Positions 24,600 through 33,282 of a stretch of DNA of 64,000 nucleotides are shown piece after piece. Under the pieces are notes generated by a model that ran no database searches, had not been told where the DNA came from, and saw nothing but the letters and a program-made list of their open reading frames with translations. A program made the position numbers and the translations under genes. Numbering within the stretch: the first letter of the stretch is position 1; each line of letters opens with the position of its first letter. Origin of the DNA: Labrys monachus (GTDB taxonomy: Bacteria > Pseudomonadota > Alphaproteobacteria > Rhizobiales > Labraceae); assembly GCF_030814655.1 (NCBI RefSeq), contig NZ_JAUSVK010000001.1, forward strand, positions 6,207,001 to 6,271,000, written 5' to 3'.

Positions 24600-26099
24600 A
24601 TGGGGCCGTCTCCACCGGTCGGCGCCATGCCCCTGCCTCCCGTCAGCGAACTGATCCTCACCACCGTGCTCGCCTGCCTCACCGCCGGCAATTGGCGCAT
24701 CGCCTGGCGTCCCGCCTGGCTGCGCATGGCCACCGGCGCGTTCTTCTTCGTCCTCCTCACCCTGCTGACGGTGAAGACGAGCGGGCCGCCGGTCGCCCCC
24801 GTCTTCGACACTGCGAGCATGGCGATCGGCCTGTGGCAGCAGGGGCTCGTCGCCGCCTGGTGGATCCTCGGCGGGCGCCTGGTGGTCGGCCTGCTGCGCC
24901 TGCCGCTGTTCCGGGAGCGCGGCACCGGCGAAGCCAAGCTCGGCTCGGACCTCGTCGCCGGCATCGTCTACATCGCGGCGGTGCTCGCGGTGGTCAATTT
25001 CGTGTTCGACCTGCCGGTGCGCGCCTTGCTGGCGACCTCGGGCGTCATCGCCATCGTGCTGGCGCTCGCCCTGCAGAACACGCTGGCGGACGTGTTCGCC
25101 GGCATCGCCGTCGGCATCGAGCACCCCTATTCCATCGGCGACCGCATCTGGATCGACGGGGCGATCGAGGGCGTCATCGTCCAGGTCAACTGGCGCTCGA
25201 TCCGCATCCGCACCGACGGCAACGACATCGCCACCGTCCCCAACAGCCTGATCGCCAAGGCGCGGGTGATCAACCGCAGCAAGCCGACGACGCGGCGGGA
25301 CGATGCGGTGCAGGTCTCCTGCGACGCCAGCGCCAAGCCGGACCTGGTGATGGATCTCCTGCGCCAGGCGACCATGCTCTGCCCCAAGATCCTCGCCGAT
25401 CCCGCCCCTTCGGTGCTGCTGTCGCGCATCGGCCTGCGCTCCAACAGCTACGACATCGCCTTTTCCGTCGCCCATACCGACCATCTCGGCGCGATGAAGA
25501 GCCTGCTCCTCAAGGAAGTGCTGCGCCAGTTCCGCTACCACAACATCCGCACCTCGCTCCCGGCCGGCGCCGCCGTCGACGGCCTCGCCTCGCCGCTGGT
25601 GGAAACGCTGACCCCGGAACAGCTGCTGGCCGAAATCCCGCTCTTCGCCGCGCTCGCCGCCGAAAAGCGGGACGCGCTGGCGCGGACCATGGTCCGCCGC
25701 ATGTTCGAACCGACCAAGACCGTGCTGTCGCAGGGCGAAGCCGGCGCCGGGCTGTTCATCGTCGCCTCCGGCGTGGTGGAGGGCAGCCGGATGATGGCCG
25801 GCCACTCCCATGTCGTCGGCCGGTTCGGGCCCGGCGATTCCTTCGGTGAGATCAGCCTGCTCACCGACGGCCCCAATCCCGGCACGCTCGTCGCCGTGAC
25901 GCGCTGCATCCTGTTCGAGCTGCGCCGGAACGAGCTCCAGCCGCTCCTTGCGGCCGAGCCCCGCCTCGCCGCGGCCCTGGAGGCCTCCGCCCGGCGCGGC
26001 CAGGCCTTCCTCGCCCGCGACGCCGCGAAGGCGGCGAGCGCGCCGCCCGGGCCGCCCGCCCAGTTCCTCGCCCAGATCCGCGCCTTCTTCAAGCCGTGA
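24600..26099 (+). CDS. MscS-type mechanosensitive channel with C-terminal cyclic-nucleotide-binding domain
   Basis: 499 residues, or 490 if ATG 24627 is used. Four to five hydrophobic spans precede the MscS pore helix and beta domain (SGVIAIVLALALQNTLADVF, PYSIGDRIWIDG, IATVPNSLIAKARVINRS). From about residue 345 a CNBD follows, with LFAALAAEKRDALARTM and GPGDSFGEISLLTDGPN as the phosphate-binding cassette. Family members of this architecture are channels that may be gated or tuned by cyclic nucleotide as well as by membrane tension. It lies in the same direction as its neighbours with no operon overlap. Confidence 0.9.
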   Translation: MGPSPPVGAMPLPPVSELILTTVLACLTAGNWRIAWRPAWLRMATGAFFFVLLTLLTVKTSGPPVAPVFDTASMAIGLWQQGLVAAWWILGGRLVVGLLRLPLFRERGTGEAKLGSDLVAGIVYIAAVLAVVNFVFDLPVRALLATSGVIAIVLALALQNTLADVFAGIAVGIEHPYSIGDRIWIDGAIEGVIVQVNWRSIRIRTDGNDIATVPNSLIAKARVINRSKPTTRRDDAVQVSCDASAKPDLVMDLLRQATMLCPKILADPAPSVLLSRIGLRSNSYDIAFSVAHTDHLGAMKSLLLKEVLRQFRYHNIRTSLPAGAAVDGLASPLVETLTPEQLLAEIPLFAALAAEKRDALARTMVRRMFEPTKTVLSQGEAGAGLFIVASGVVEGSRMMAGHSHVVGRFGPGDSFGEISLLTDGPNPGTLVAVTRCILFELRRNELQPLLAAEPRLAAALEASARRGQAFLARDAAKAASAPPGPPAQFLAQIRAFFKP

Positions 26100-26212
26100 G
26101 GGCGGCCCGGCGGCGCCGGGCGCGAGACCGGCAGCCCCGCCGTCGTTTTTCGGTTTCCTCCGGCGGGCGAGCCGTCCTATCCTCGCCCATTGCCCCCGCC
26201 CCGGACCGATTC

Positions 26213-27223
26213 ATGCCATCCGCCCCTGCCCTTGCCGCCCGCCTCGCGCATCTCGCCGAGGCCCGCCCGCCGCTCGATCCGGGCATGGCGGCCTTCCGCG
26301 CCCGGCTCGCGGCCGAGACGCCGCACGAGGCCATCCATTGGCCGCTCGACCGCCAGCGCTCGGCGTGGGACGCGGTCTGCCGCTCCTACCACGCGCCGCA
26401 TCCGCCCGGCCTCGCCGTCACCGATCTCGCCATCGCCGGCCCCGGCGGCCCGCTGAAGCTGCGGCTCTACCGGCCCGAGGGCGGCGCCCCGAAGCCCGGC
26501 CTGCTCTATTTCCACGGCGGCGGCTGGGTGCTGGGCAGCCTGGAGACGCATGACGACATGTGCGCCGAGATCGCGGCCGGCGCCGACGTCGCGGTCGTCG
26601 CGCTCGACTACCGGCTGGCACCGGAGCACCCCTTCCCGGCGCAGCTGGAGGATTCGCACGCTTTGCTGGCCTGGGTGCTCGCCGAAGGCGCCGGCCACGG
26701 CATCGACACCGCCCGCCTCGTCGCCGGCGGCGACAGCGCGGGCGGCCAGATGACGGCGGCGCTGGCCGGCGATCTGCGCGACAGAGGCGAGGACGTCCTG
26801 CGCGGCCAGATCCTGATCTATCCCGTGCTCGGTGCCGAGACCGACACCGCGTCATACCGGCGCAACGCCACCGATTCGGCCCTGGCCCGCGAGGAGATGG
26901 TGCATTATCTCGACGCCTTCCTCGGACCGCCGACGTCGCCCGCCTGGCGGGACAAGCGTGCCGTGCCGCTGCTCGAAAACGACTTTGACGGCCTACCGCC
27001 GGCCTTCATCACCGCCGCCGCGCACGACGTGCTGCAGGACGAGGCCTTCTTCTATGCCGCCCGGCTGGAAGAGGCCGGCGTGCCGGTCTCCCTGCGCCAC
27101 GAGCCGGCGCTCGACCATTCCTATATGCGCGCCCGCCACCACAGCACGGCGGCGGCCGCCGGCTTCGCCGCCATCGTCGCGGCGGCGCGATCGCTCGGCC
27201 ATCACGGCCGCCTGCCCGCCTGA
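26213..27223 (+). CDS. alpha/beta hydrolase, hormone-sensitive-lipase family
   Basis: 336 residues from ATG 26213. The oxyanion motif is LYFHGGGWVLGS, the nucleophile is in AGGDSAGGQM, the acid lies in the ITAAAHDVLQDEA region, and the base is His in ALDHSYM. It probably hydrolyses short acyl or aryl esters in the cytoplasm. It is followed 16 bp downstream by an FAD-dependent oxidoreductase, so the two are likely co-transcribed. Confidence 0.9.
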   Translation: MPSAPALAARLAHLAEARPPLDPGMAAFRARLAAETPHEAIHWPLDRQRSAWDAVCRSYHAPHPPGLAVTDLAIAGPGGPLKLRLYRPEGGAPKPGLLYFHGGGWVLGSLETHDDMCAEIAAGADVAVVALDYRLAPEHPFPAQLEDSHALLAWVLAEGAGHGIDTARLVAGGDSAGGQMTAALAGDLRDRGEDVLRGQILIYPVLGAETDTASYRRNATDSALAREEMVHYLDAFLGPPTSPAWRDKRAVPLLENDFDGLPPAFITAAAHDVLQDEAFFYAARLEEAGVPVSLRHEPALDHSYMRARHHSTAAAAGFAAIVAAARSLGHHGRLPA

Positions 27224-27239
27224 CATCGAAAGACCTGCC

Positions 27240-28481
27240 ATGCATTACGATACCCTGGTTCTCGGCGGCGGCATCGTCGGCGTCTCCATCGCCGTCCACC
27301 TGCAGGAGCGCGGCCGCGCCGTGGCGCTCGTCGACCGGCGCGGCCCGGGCGAGGAGACCTCCTACGGCAATGCCGGCCTCGTCGAGCGCTGCTCGCTGCT
27401 GCCGGTGGCCTTCCCGCGCCAGCTCTCGGCGCTCGCCGCCATCGTCCTCAAGCGCTATCCCGGCGCGAATTTCCACTGGTCGGCGCTGCCGGCCCTGGCG
27501 CCGTGGCTGCTGGCCTATCGCCGCTTCTCCGCGCCGGACCAGCTGGTGGCGACGGCCCGCATCATGCAGCCGCTGCTGGACGTCACCGTGGCCGAGCACC
27601 GGCGCCTCGCCCGGGCGGCGCAGGCCGAGGGCTTCTTTCGCGACACGGGCTGGGTCAAGATCTACCGCACCGAGGCGGCGCATGCCGCCGAGCGCGAGGA
27701 GATCCCGCTCGCGGCCGAATTCGGCTACAAGGCGCGGGAAATGTCGCGCGAGGAGGTGCTGGCGCTCGAACCCTCGCTCAAGCCCAGCTTCCGCTCCGGC
27801 ATCCTGTGGTCCGACCCGGATTCGGTGTCGAGCCCCGGCGGCGTCACCAAGGCCTATGCCGCCTATTTCCAGGAGATCGGCGGCACGCTGCTGGCCGGCG
27901 ACGCCCAGACCCTGGCACAGGACGGCCAGGGCTGGTCGGTCGCCACGGCGGAAGGCGCCGCTGGCGCCCGGGAGGCGGTCGTCGCGCTCGGCCCGTGGTC
28001 GATGGACGTGCTCTCCCCGCTCGGCTATCGCCTGCCGCTGGCGGTGAAGCGCGGCTACCACATGCATTATCACGCCGAGGCGGGCGCCGGGCTCAGCCGG
28101 CCGGTGCTCGACGAGGAGGGCGGCTACGCGATCACGCCGATGCTCCAGGGCATCCGCCTCACCACCGGCGCCGAATTCGCCCGCCGGGACGCGCCGAAGA
28201 CGCCGGTGCAGGTCGACAAGGCCGAGAGGATCGCCCGCAGCCTGTTTCCGCTGGCGGGCCGCGCCGAAGCGGAGCCGTGGATGGGCGCGCGGCCGATCTT
28301 CCCGGATTCGCGGCCGGTCATCGGCCCGGCGCCGCGCCATCGCGGCCTGTGGCTCGCCTTCGGGCACCAGCATCTCGGCTTCACGCTCGGCCCCGCCACC
28401 GGCCGGCTGCTCGCGGAGATGATGACGGGCGAGAAGACCTTCGTCGACGCGGCACCCTTCGCCGCGACGCGCTTCGGGTGA
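27240..28481 (+). CDS. FAD-dependent oxidoreductase, D-amino-acid dehydrogenase (DadA)-like
   Basis: 413 residues from ATG 27240. The dinucleotide-binding motif VLGGGIVGVSIAVHLQERG is at residues 6-24 and is followed by the acidic turn VDRRGPGEETSYGNAG. LRL/RPIFPDSRPVIGPAPRHRG and AFGHQHLGFTLGPATGRLL close the FAD site, the DAO-family pattern. It probably oxidises a D-amino acid or secondary amine and passes electrons to a quinone. The frame is open upstream through the hydrolase gene, but that is shadow. Confidence 0.88.
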   Translation: MHYDTLVLGGGIVGVSIAVHLQERGRAVALVDRRGPGEETSYGNAGLVERCSLLPVAFPRQLSALAAIVLKRYPGANFHWSALPALAPWLLAYRRFSAPDQLVATARIMQPLLDVTVAEHRRLARAAQAEGFFRDTGWVKIYRTEAAHAAEREEIPLAAEFGYKAREMSREEVLALEPSLKPSFRSGILWSDPDSVSSPGGVTKAYAAYFQEIGGTLLAGDAQTLAQDGQGWSVATAEGAAGAREAVVALGPWSMDVLSPLGYRLPLAVKRGYHMHYHAEAGAGLSRPVLDEEGGYAITPMLQGIRLTTGAEFARRDAPKTPVQVDKAERIARSLFPLAGRAEAEPWMGARPIFPDSRPVIGPAPRHRGLWLAFGHQHLGFTLGPATGRLLAEMMTGEKTFVDAAPFAATRFG

Positions 28482-28679
28482 TCGGAGCGCGGACAACCGG
28501 GCCGTAGGCGTAACTCAGGCCCGCGATCGGTGGGTCGATCACCGATCGACCTCTTCCTTGCCGGCAGACTCTGCGTCTCCAAGAAGGGCGATCGGGTGAT
28601 CGCCCCTCCATCGTCACGCCTTGCCTGGCAAAGTCAGCGCATACGGGCATCCTGGCCGCCCGTCACGACGGCGGCGGTC

Positions 28680-29099
28680 TCATTTCAATTCGCGCACGAG
28701 GTCCGGATGGCGGTCGAGCACCCGGAGCAACTGCGTCGTCGGCCCGCTGGGTTCGACCAGTCCCCGTTCGTACTTGTCGAACGCATTCTCGCCGACCTTG
28801 AACAAGGCGCCCGCCTCGCGCTGCGAGAGCTTCAGCTTGGTCCGCACGCGCCTGATCGTGGCCGGCGAGGGAATGCCATCGAGCTTTTCCTTGAGCGCGC
28901 GCATGGCTTCGTCGACGACGGCCATGTCCTTGCCGACGACCACACCATCGCCGTCGCCGGCGGGGTAGTAGCCCGGCAAGTCGACAGTGATCGTCTCTCC
29001 CTTGTACGTCACGTCGAACGGACGCACGCCGCGCGTCAGCAATTCACCGGTCTCCGGTGCGAACATGGTGTCGGGAAGATGGATTGCCTTTGCCGTCAT
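28680..29099 (-). CDS. mqsA: MqsA-family antitoxin of a type II toxin-antitoxin pair
   Basis: 139 residues. The N-terminal part resembles the MqsA toxin-binding region but lacks the zinc-binding CxxC pairs of E. coli MqsA. The C-terminal HTH (PATIRRVRTKLKLSQREAGA, FKVGENAFDKYERGLVEPSG) is the MqsA type. It should neutralise MqsR and repress the operon. The start overlaps the toxin stop (ATGA), toxin first, as in mqsRA. Confidence 0.85.
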   Translation of the reverse strand: MTAKAIHLPDTMFAPETGELLTRGVRPFDVTYKGETITVDLPGYYPAGDGDGVVVGKDMAVVDEAMRALKEKLDGIPSPATIRRVRTKLKLSQREAGALFKVGENAFDKYERGLVEPSGPTTQLLRVLDRHPDLVRELK

Positions 29100-29407
29100 G
29101 ACCCTTTCTCCTTGAAGGACATCCGTCCGAACTCGGTCACCACGTCAGCCTGAAATTTCACATAGAGGATCAAGCCGTCCAGCGGCACGTGGTAGACGTC
29201 CTGCCAGACACGATGATCGACAAAGGTCGTCATCGACTTGAAGAACATTCGGGGACGAATACCGGCGATCGTGTCGGCGATACGCGGGCGATCGAAGCCG
29301 AGCGCGGTGGCGTCCCGCAGCGCGGACACGGTTATCGCCAGGGTTTCGCTCGATCCGATGGCGTCCTTGATCGCTTCGAGGTCATACGTCGGCCGACGCT
29401 TTTCCAT
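29096..29407 (-). CDS. mqsR: MqsR-family toxin (mRNA interferase)
   Basis: 103 residues from ATG 29407, close to the 98 of E. coli MqsR. It begins MEKRRPTYDLEAIK and has the core FFKSMTTFVDHRVWQDVYHV and a C-terminal MSFKEKG. These match the RelE-like MqsR ribonuclease, which cleaves mRNA at GCU/GCA. An in-frame ATG at 29488 would add 27 residues; no good ribosome site favours either. The catalytic-region residues (K, Y/H, Q around KSMTT...WQDVY) are present. Confidence 0.88.
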   Translation of the reverse strand: MEKRRPTYDLEAIKDAIGSSETLAITVSALRDATALGFDRPRIADTIAGIRPRMFFKSMTTFVDHRVWQDVYHVPLDGLILYVKFQADVVTEFGRMSFKEKGS

Positions 29408-29636
29408 GAGGGTCTTTTGCCACCATAAAGAGGGCGGTTCAAGAACCTGTTCTGCCGGCGTCCGTCGGCGTCCGGCCCTTTTCGTCATCGCGGTATCATG
29501 CGTCGGAACCCGGCATGATGTCCGCGCCGCCGGCACGTTCGGCTGCTTGTTCTTGGCAGCGGCGTGTTTTGGTGGTTAGACGGTGAGACCCCGTCGTCCA
29601 GCGGGCGTGTGGGGCGTCAATCTCGCGGAGTATCCG

Positions 29637-30962
29637 ATGAATCCGTCTTTCGCAGCCGACCTGACCGAACGAGCACGCCAAAAAGGGCCGATCACGGTGG
29701 GCCTGGTCGGCGCCGGCCAGATGGGGACGGACCTCATCGTGCAGATCGCGCTGATGCAGGGCCTGCGCATCGGCGCCATCTGCGTGCGCTCCCGGCCGCA
29801 GAACGCCATCGCCGCCGCCCTCAGCGCCGGCCACCGCCCCGACGAGCTGGTGGAGGTCTCCAACACCTCGGCCATCGACCGCGCCATCGAGGCGGGGCGC
29901 ATCGCCATCACCACGGACCTCGCCGCCTTCGCCGCGGCGGGGCGCATCGAGGTCGTCATCGACGCCACCGGCCATCCCGAGACCGGCGCCCATGTCGCCC
30001 TCGCCGCCATCCGCAACGGCAAGCACATGGTGATGCTCAATGTCGAGGCCGACATCACCATCGGGCGCTACCTCAAGGCCGAGGCGGAAAAGGCCGGCGT
30101 GATCTATACCGGGGCGGCCGGCGACGAGCCGGCGGCGGCGGTGGAGCTCGTCGCCTTCGCCCGCGCCCTCGGCATGACGGTCGTCGCCGCCGGCAAGGGC
30201 AAGAACAACGCGGTCGATTTCGACGCCGTGCCCGACGATTACGTGGCCGAGGCCGAGGCGCGCGACATGAACCCGCGCATGCTGGTCGAATTCGTCGACG
30301 GCTCCAAGACCATGGTCGAGATGGTGGCGCTCGCCAATGCGACCGGCCTCGTCCCGGACAAGCCCGGCATGCACGGCCCGCGCGCCAGCCGGGACGAGCT
30401 CGCCGAGGTGCTCTGCCCCGCCAGCCATGGCGGCGTGCTCAGCCGGCGCGGCGTCGTCGACTACACCATCGGCAAGGGCGTGGCGCCCGGCGTCTTCTGC
30501 ATCGTCGAGCCCAACCATCCGCGCGTGCTCGAACGCATGACCGACCTGCATGTCGGCAAGGGGCCGTTCTTCACGCTGCACCGGCCCTACCACCTCACCA
30601 GCCTGGAGACGCCGCTCACCGCCGCCCGCGCCGTCCTCTACGGCACCGCCGACATGCAGCCGCTCGACCACCCGGTGGCCGAGGCGGCGGCGCGCGCCAA
30701 GCGCGACCTCGAGCCCGGCACCGTGCTCGGGCGCATCGGCGAATACGACTATCGCGGCTGGTCGATGCGCTGGGCGGAAGCCAGCAAGGCGCGCCTGCTG
30801 CCGATCGGGCTCGCCGAGCGCGCCCGCGTCACCCGGCCGATCCGCAAGGGCGACCTGCTCAGCCACGACAATTGCGCCGTCGACGACAGCCTCACCATCG
30901 TCAAGCTCAGGCGCGACCTCGACGAGGCCGACCAGCGCTTCCTCGACGCCGACGCGGCCTGA
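29637..30962 (+). CDS. NAD(P)-dependent oxidoreductase with SAF domain
   Basis: 441 residues from ATG 29637, with GGAG six bases upstream. An N-terminal Rossmann fold (VGLVGAGQMGTDLIVQIALM) and a homoserine-dehydrogenase-like middle (VIDATGHPETGAHVALAAI) are followed by a C-terminal SAF domain (RPIRKGDLLSHDNCAVDD). Proteins of this architecture act on small sugar acids or polyols and are often misnamed flagellar FlgA-like. The exact substrate is not evident. It starts 23 bp upstream of a YdcF gene with which it may be co-transcribed. Confidence 0.8.
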   Translation: MNPSFAADLTERARQKGPITVGLVGAGQMGTDLIVQIALMQGLRIGAICVRSRPQNAIAAALSAGHRPDELVEVSNTSAIDRAIEAGRIAITTDLAAFAAAGRIEVVIDATGHPETGAHVALAAIRNGKHMVMLNVEADITIGRYLKAEAEKAGVIYTGAAGDEPAAAVELVAFARALGMTVVAAGKGKNNAVDFDAVPDDYVAEAEARDMNPRMLVEFVDGSKTMVEMVALANATGLVPDKPGMHGPRASRDELAEVLCPASHGGVLSRRGVVDYTIGKGVAPGVFCIVEPNHPRVLERMTDLHVGKGPFFTLHRPYHLTSLETPLTAARAVLYGTADMQPLDHPVAEAAARAKRDLEPGTVLGRIGEYDYRGWSMRWAEASKARLLPIGLAERARVTRPIRKGDLLSHDNCAVDDSLTIVKLRRDLDEADQRFLDADAA

Positions 30963-30985
30963 GCGGAAGCAGCGGGACGCCATTC

Positions 30986-31792
30986 ATGTTCTATTACGTC
31001 GCCAAGGCGGTGGGCTTCGTCGCGACCGCGTCGAACGCCGTGTTCCTGATCGGGCTCCTCGGCCTCCTGCTGTGCCTGCGGCGCCGCTCCCGCGCCTTCG
31101 GCTGCGTCCTGATGGGCGCCTCGATCGTGCTCCTCGCCGTGTTCGGGCTTTCGCCGGCCGGCAATCTCATGCTCGCGCCGCTGGAGGATCGTTTTCCGCC
31201 CGCCGCGATCGCGCCCGGGACCGACATCGCCGGCATCATCGTGCTCGGCGGCGCGGTCGACACCCATCTCGCCAGCATGCGCCACCAATCGGGCCTCAAC
31301 GATTCGGCTGAACGGATGACGGTGGTGCCCGCCCTCGCCCGGCTCTATCCGCAGGCCCGGATCATCTTCACCGGCGGCATCGGCCTGCCCAGCCTCACGC
31401 AGAACGACGTGCCCGAGGCGACGGTGGCCAAGCAGCTCTTCGAGAGCTTCGGCATTCCCGACGAGCGCATGGTCTTCGAGTCGAAATCGCGCGATACCTA
31501 TGAGAATGCGCAGTTCACCCGCGACCTCCTCCAGCCGGCGCCGGGCCAGCGCTACCTCCTCGTCACCTCGGCCTTCCACATGCCGCGCGCCATGGGCCTG
31601 TTCCGCAAGGCCGGCTTCGACGTGCTGCCCTATCCCGTCAACTACCGGACGGCCGGGCCCGCAGACGATTGGCTGCCCTTCTTCAATGTCGGGGACGGCC
31701 TGCGCCAGAGCAATGTCGCCTCGCATGAATGGCTCGGCCTGCTCGGCTACCGGCTGGCGGGGCGCATCGACGACCTCTTCCCCAAACCCTGA
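30986..31792 (+). CDS. YdcF/SanA-type (DUF218) membrane protein
   Basis: 268 residues. Two N-terminal membrane spans (about residues 5-30 and 35-58) are followed by a DUF218 domain: IIVLGGAVDTHLASM, IIFTGGIGL, ESKSRDTYENAQFTRDLL, YLLVTSAFHMPRAMGLFRKAG. Family members are linked to envelope integrity and vancomycin sensitivity (SanA) or bind SAM (YdcF). Confidence 0.88.
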   Translation: MFYYVAKAVGFVATASNAVFLIGLLGLLLCLRRRSRAFGCVLMGASIVLLAVFGLSPAGNLMLAPLEDRFPPAAIAPGTDIAGIIVLGGAVDTHLASMRHQSGLNDSAERMTVVPALARLYPQARIIFTGGIGLPSLTQNDVPEATVAKQLFESFGIPDERMVFESKSRDTYENAQFTRDLLQPAPGQRYLLVTSAFHMPRAMGLFRKAGFDVLPYPVNYRTAGPADDWLPFFNVGDGLRQSNVASHEWLGLLGYRLAGRIDDLFPKP

Positions 31793-31809
31793 CCTTGCGA
31801 GAGATTGCC

Positions 31810-33186
31810 ATGCACGACCTCCTCGTCGCATCCGCCGCCGATGCCGTCCCGATCTGGTTCGTCACCCGTGACGATGCGGCGGACATCCTCGCTGGCCTGC
31901 CCGCGCCGCAGCGCGACTGGATCGCCGCCAACGCCTTCGAAGCGGCCGCCGGGCGCCATCTCCTGCTGCCGTCCGCGGGCGGCGCCCTCGCCGGCATCGT
32001 CTTCGGCCTGGAGGAAGGCGGGCGCCACCGCGACGCCTTCCTGCCGGGCAAGCTCGCGACGCTGCTGCCGGCGGGCACCTACCGCTTCGCCAATGCCAGC
32101 CATGACGACCGGCTGGCCGCGCTGAGCTGGCTCCTCGGCGCCTACCGCTTCACCCGCTACCGCAGCGCCGAGGCGCCCACCGCCCGCCTGGTGGTGCCGG
32201 ACGGCGTCGACGCCGACGACATCACCCGCATCGCCGAGGGCGTGGCGCTCGGGCGGGACCTCATCGCGACGCCCTCCAACGACCTCGGTCCGGCCGAACT
32301 GGCCGAGGCCGCCCGCAGCCTCGCCGCCCGGCATGGCGCGGACTTCGCCGTCACCGTCGGCGACGAGTTGCTGGACCGCAACTTCCCGATGATCCACGAC
32401 GTCGGCCGGGCGTCGTCGCGCCCGCCGCGGCTGATCGATTTCAGCTGGGGCGATCCGGCCCATCCCAAAGTGACGCTGGTCGGCAAGGGCGTGGTGTTCG
32501 ACACCGGCGGCCTCGACATCAAGCCGAGCGCCGGCATGCTGCTGATGAAGAAGGACATGGGCGGCGCCGCCTCGGTGCTCGCCTGCGCCAGCATGGTCAT
32601 GGCGGCCGGGCTCCGCATCCGCCTGCGCGTGCTGATCCCCGCCGTCGAGAACGCCATCTCGGGCTCCGCCTTCCGGCCCGGCGACATCCTGGCGACGCGC
32701 AAGGGCATCACCGTCGAGATCGGCAACACCGACGCCGAGGGCCGGCTCGTGCTCGGCGACGCGCTGGCGCTCGCCGACGAGGAGGCGCCCGACCTCATCG
32801 TCGATATGGCGACGCTCACAGGCGCAGCCCGCGTCGCCCTCGGGCCGGACCTGCCGCCGCTGTTCACCCGCGACGACGTCGTCGCCAACGCCCTGCAGAA
32901 CAACGGCCTGGTCGAGCACGACCCGCTGTGGCGCCTGCCCTTGTGGCCGCCCTATGACGGCATGCTCGAGTCCAAGATCGCCGATGTGAACAACGTCTCG
33001 AGCGGCGGCTTCGCCGGCGCGATCACCGCGGCGCTCTTCCTTGACCGCTTCGTGGAGAAGGCCAAGTCCTTCGTCCATCTCGACATGTTCTGCTGGAATC
33101 CGACCACCCGGCCCGGCCGGCCGGAGGGCGCCGAGGTGATGGGCGCACGGGCGCTCTACGCCTATCTCAAGACGCGCTATGCGTGA
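31810..33186 (+). CDS. leucyl aminopeptidase family protein (M17)
   Basis: 458 residues from ATG 31810. The two-zinc active site is shown by LVGKGVVFDTGGLDIKPSAG, MKKDMGGAASVL and the signature NTDAEGRLVLGDAL (NTDAEGRL). The N-terminal domain is shorter and diverged compared with PepA. It probably trims peptides, possibly muropeptide-derived, given an NlpC/P60 gene 3.8 kb downstream with which M17 genes are often paired. Confidence 0.93.
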   Translation: MHDLLVASAADAVPIWFVTRDDAADILAGLPAPQRDWIAANAFEAAAGRHLLLPSAGGALAGIVFGLEEGGRHRDAFLPGKLATLLPAGTYRFANASHDDRLAALSWLLGAYRFTRYRSAEAPTARLVVPDGVDADDITRIAEGVALGRDLIATPSNDLGPAELAEAARSLAARHGADFAVTVGDELLDRNFPMIHDVGRASSRPPRLIDFSWGDPAHPKVTLVGKGVVFDTGGLDIKPSAGMLLMKKDMGGAASVLACASMVMAAGLRIRLRVLIPAVENAISGSAFRPGDILATRKGITVEIGNTDAEGRLVLGDALALADEEAPDLIVDMATLTGAARVALGPDLPPLFTRDDVVANALQNNGLVEHDPLWRLPLWPPYDGMLESKIADVNNVSSGGFAGAITAALFLDRFVEKAKSFVHLDMFCWNPTTRPGRPEGAEVMGARALYAYLKTRYA

Positions 33187-33249
33187 GGGTGAGGCCATTC
33201 AGCGCCTTCTCCCGGCCGGGAGAAGGAAGTCGAGCCATTTTCTGAAAAG

Positions 33250-33275
33250 ACGGCTGGAAGCCGGCGGTCCCAGGG
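33250..33275. repeat. repeat family E, short copy 2
   Basis: GGCTGGAAGCCGGCGGTCCCAGGG, the inverse of the central part of the copy at 21627-21682. It is preceded by a family A stem (CCTTCTCCCGGCCGGGAGAAGG, about 33206-33228). Confidence 0.6.
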
Positions 33276-33282
33276 AGATATC

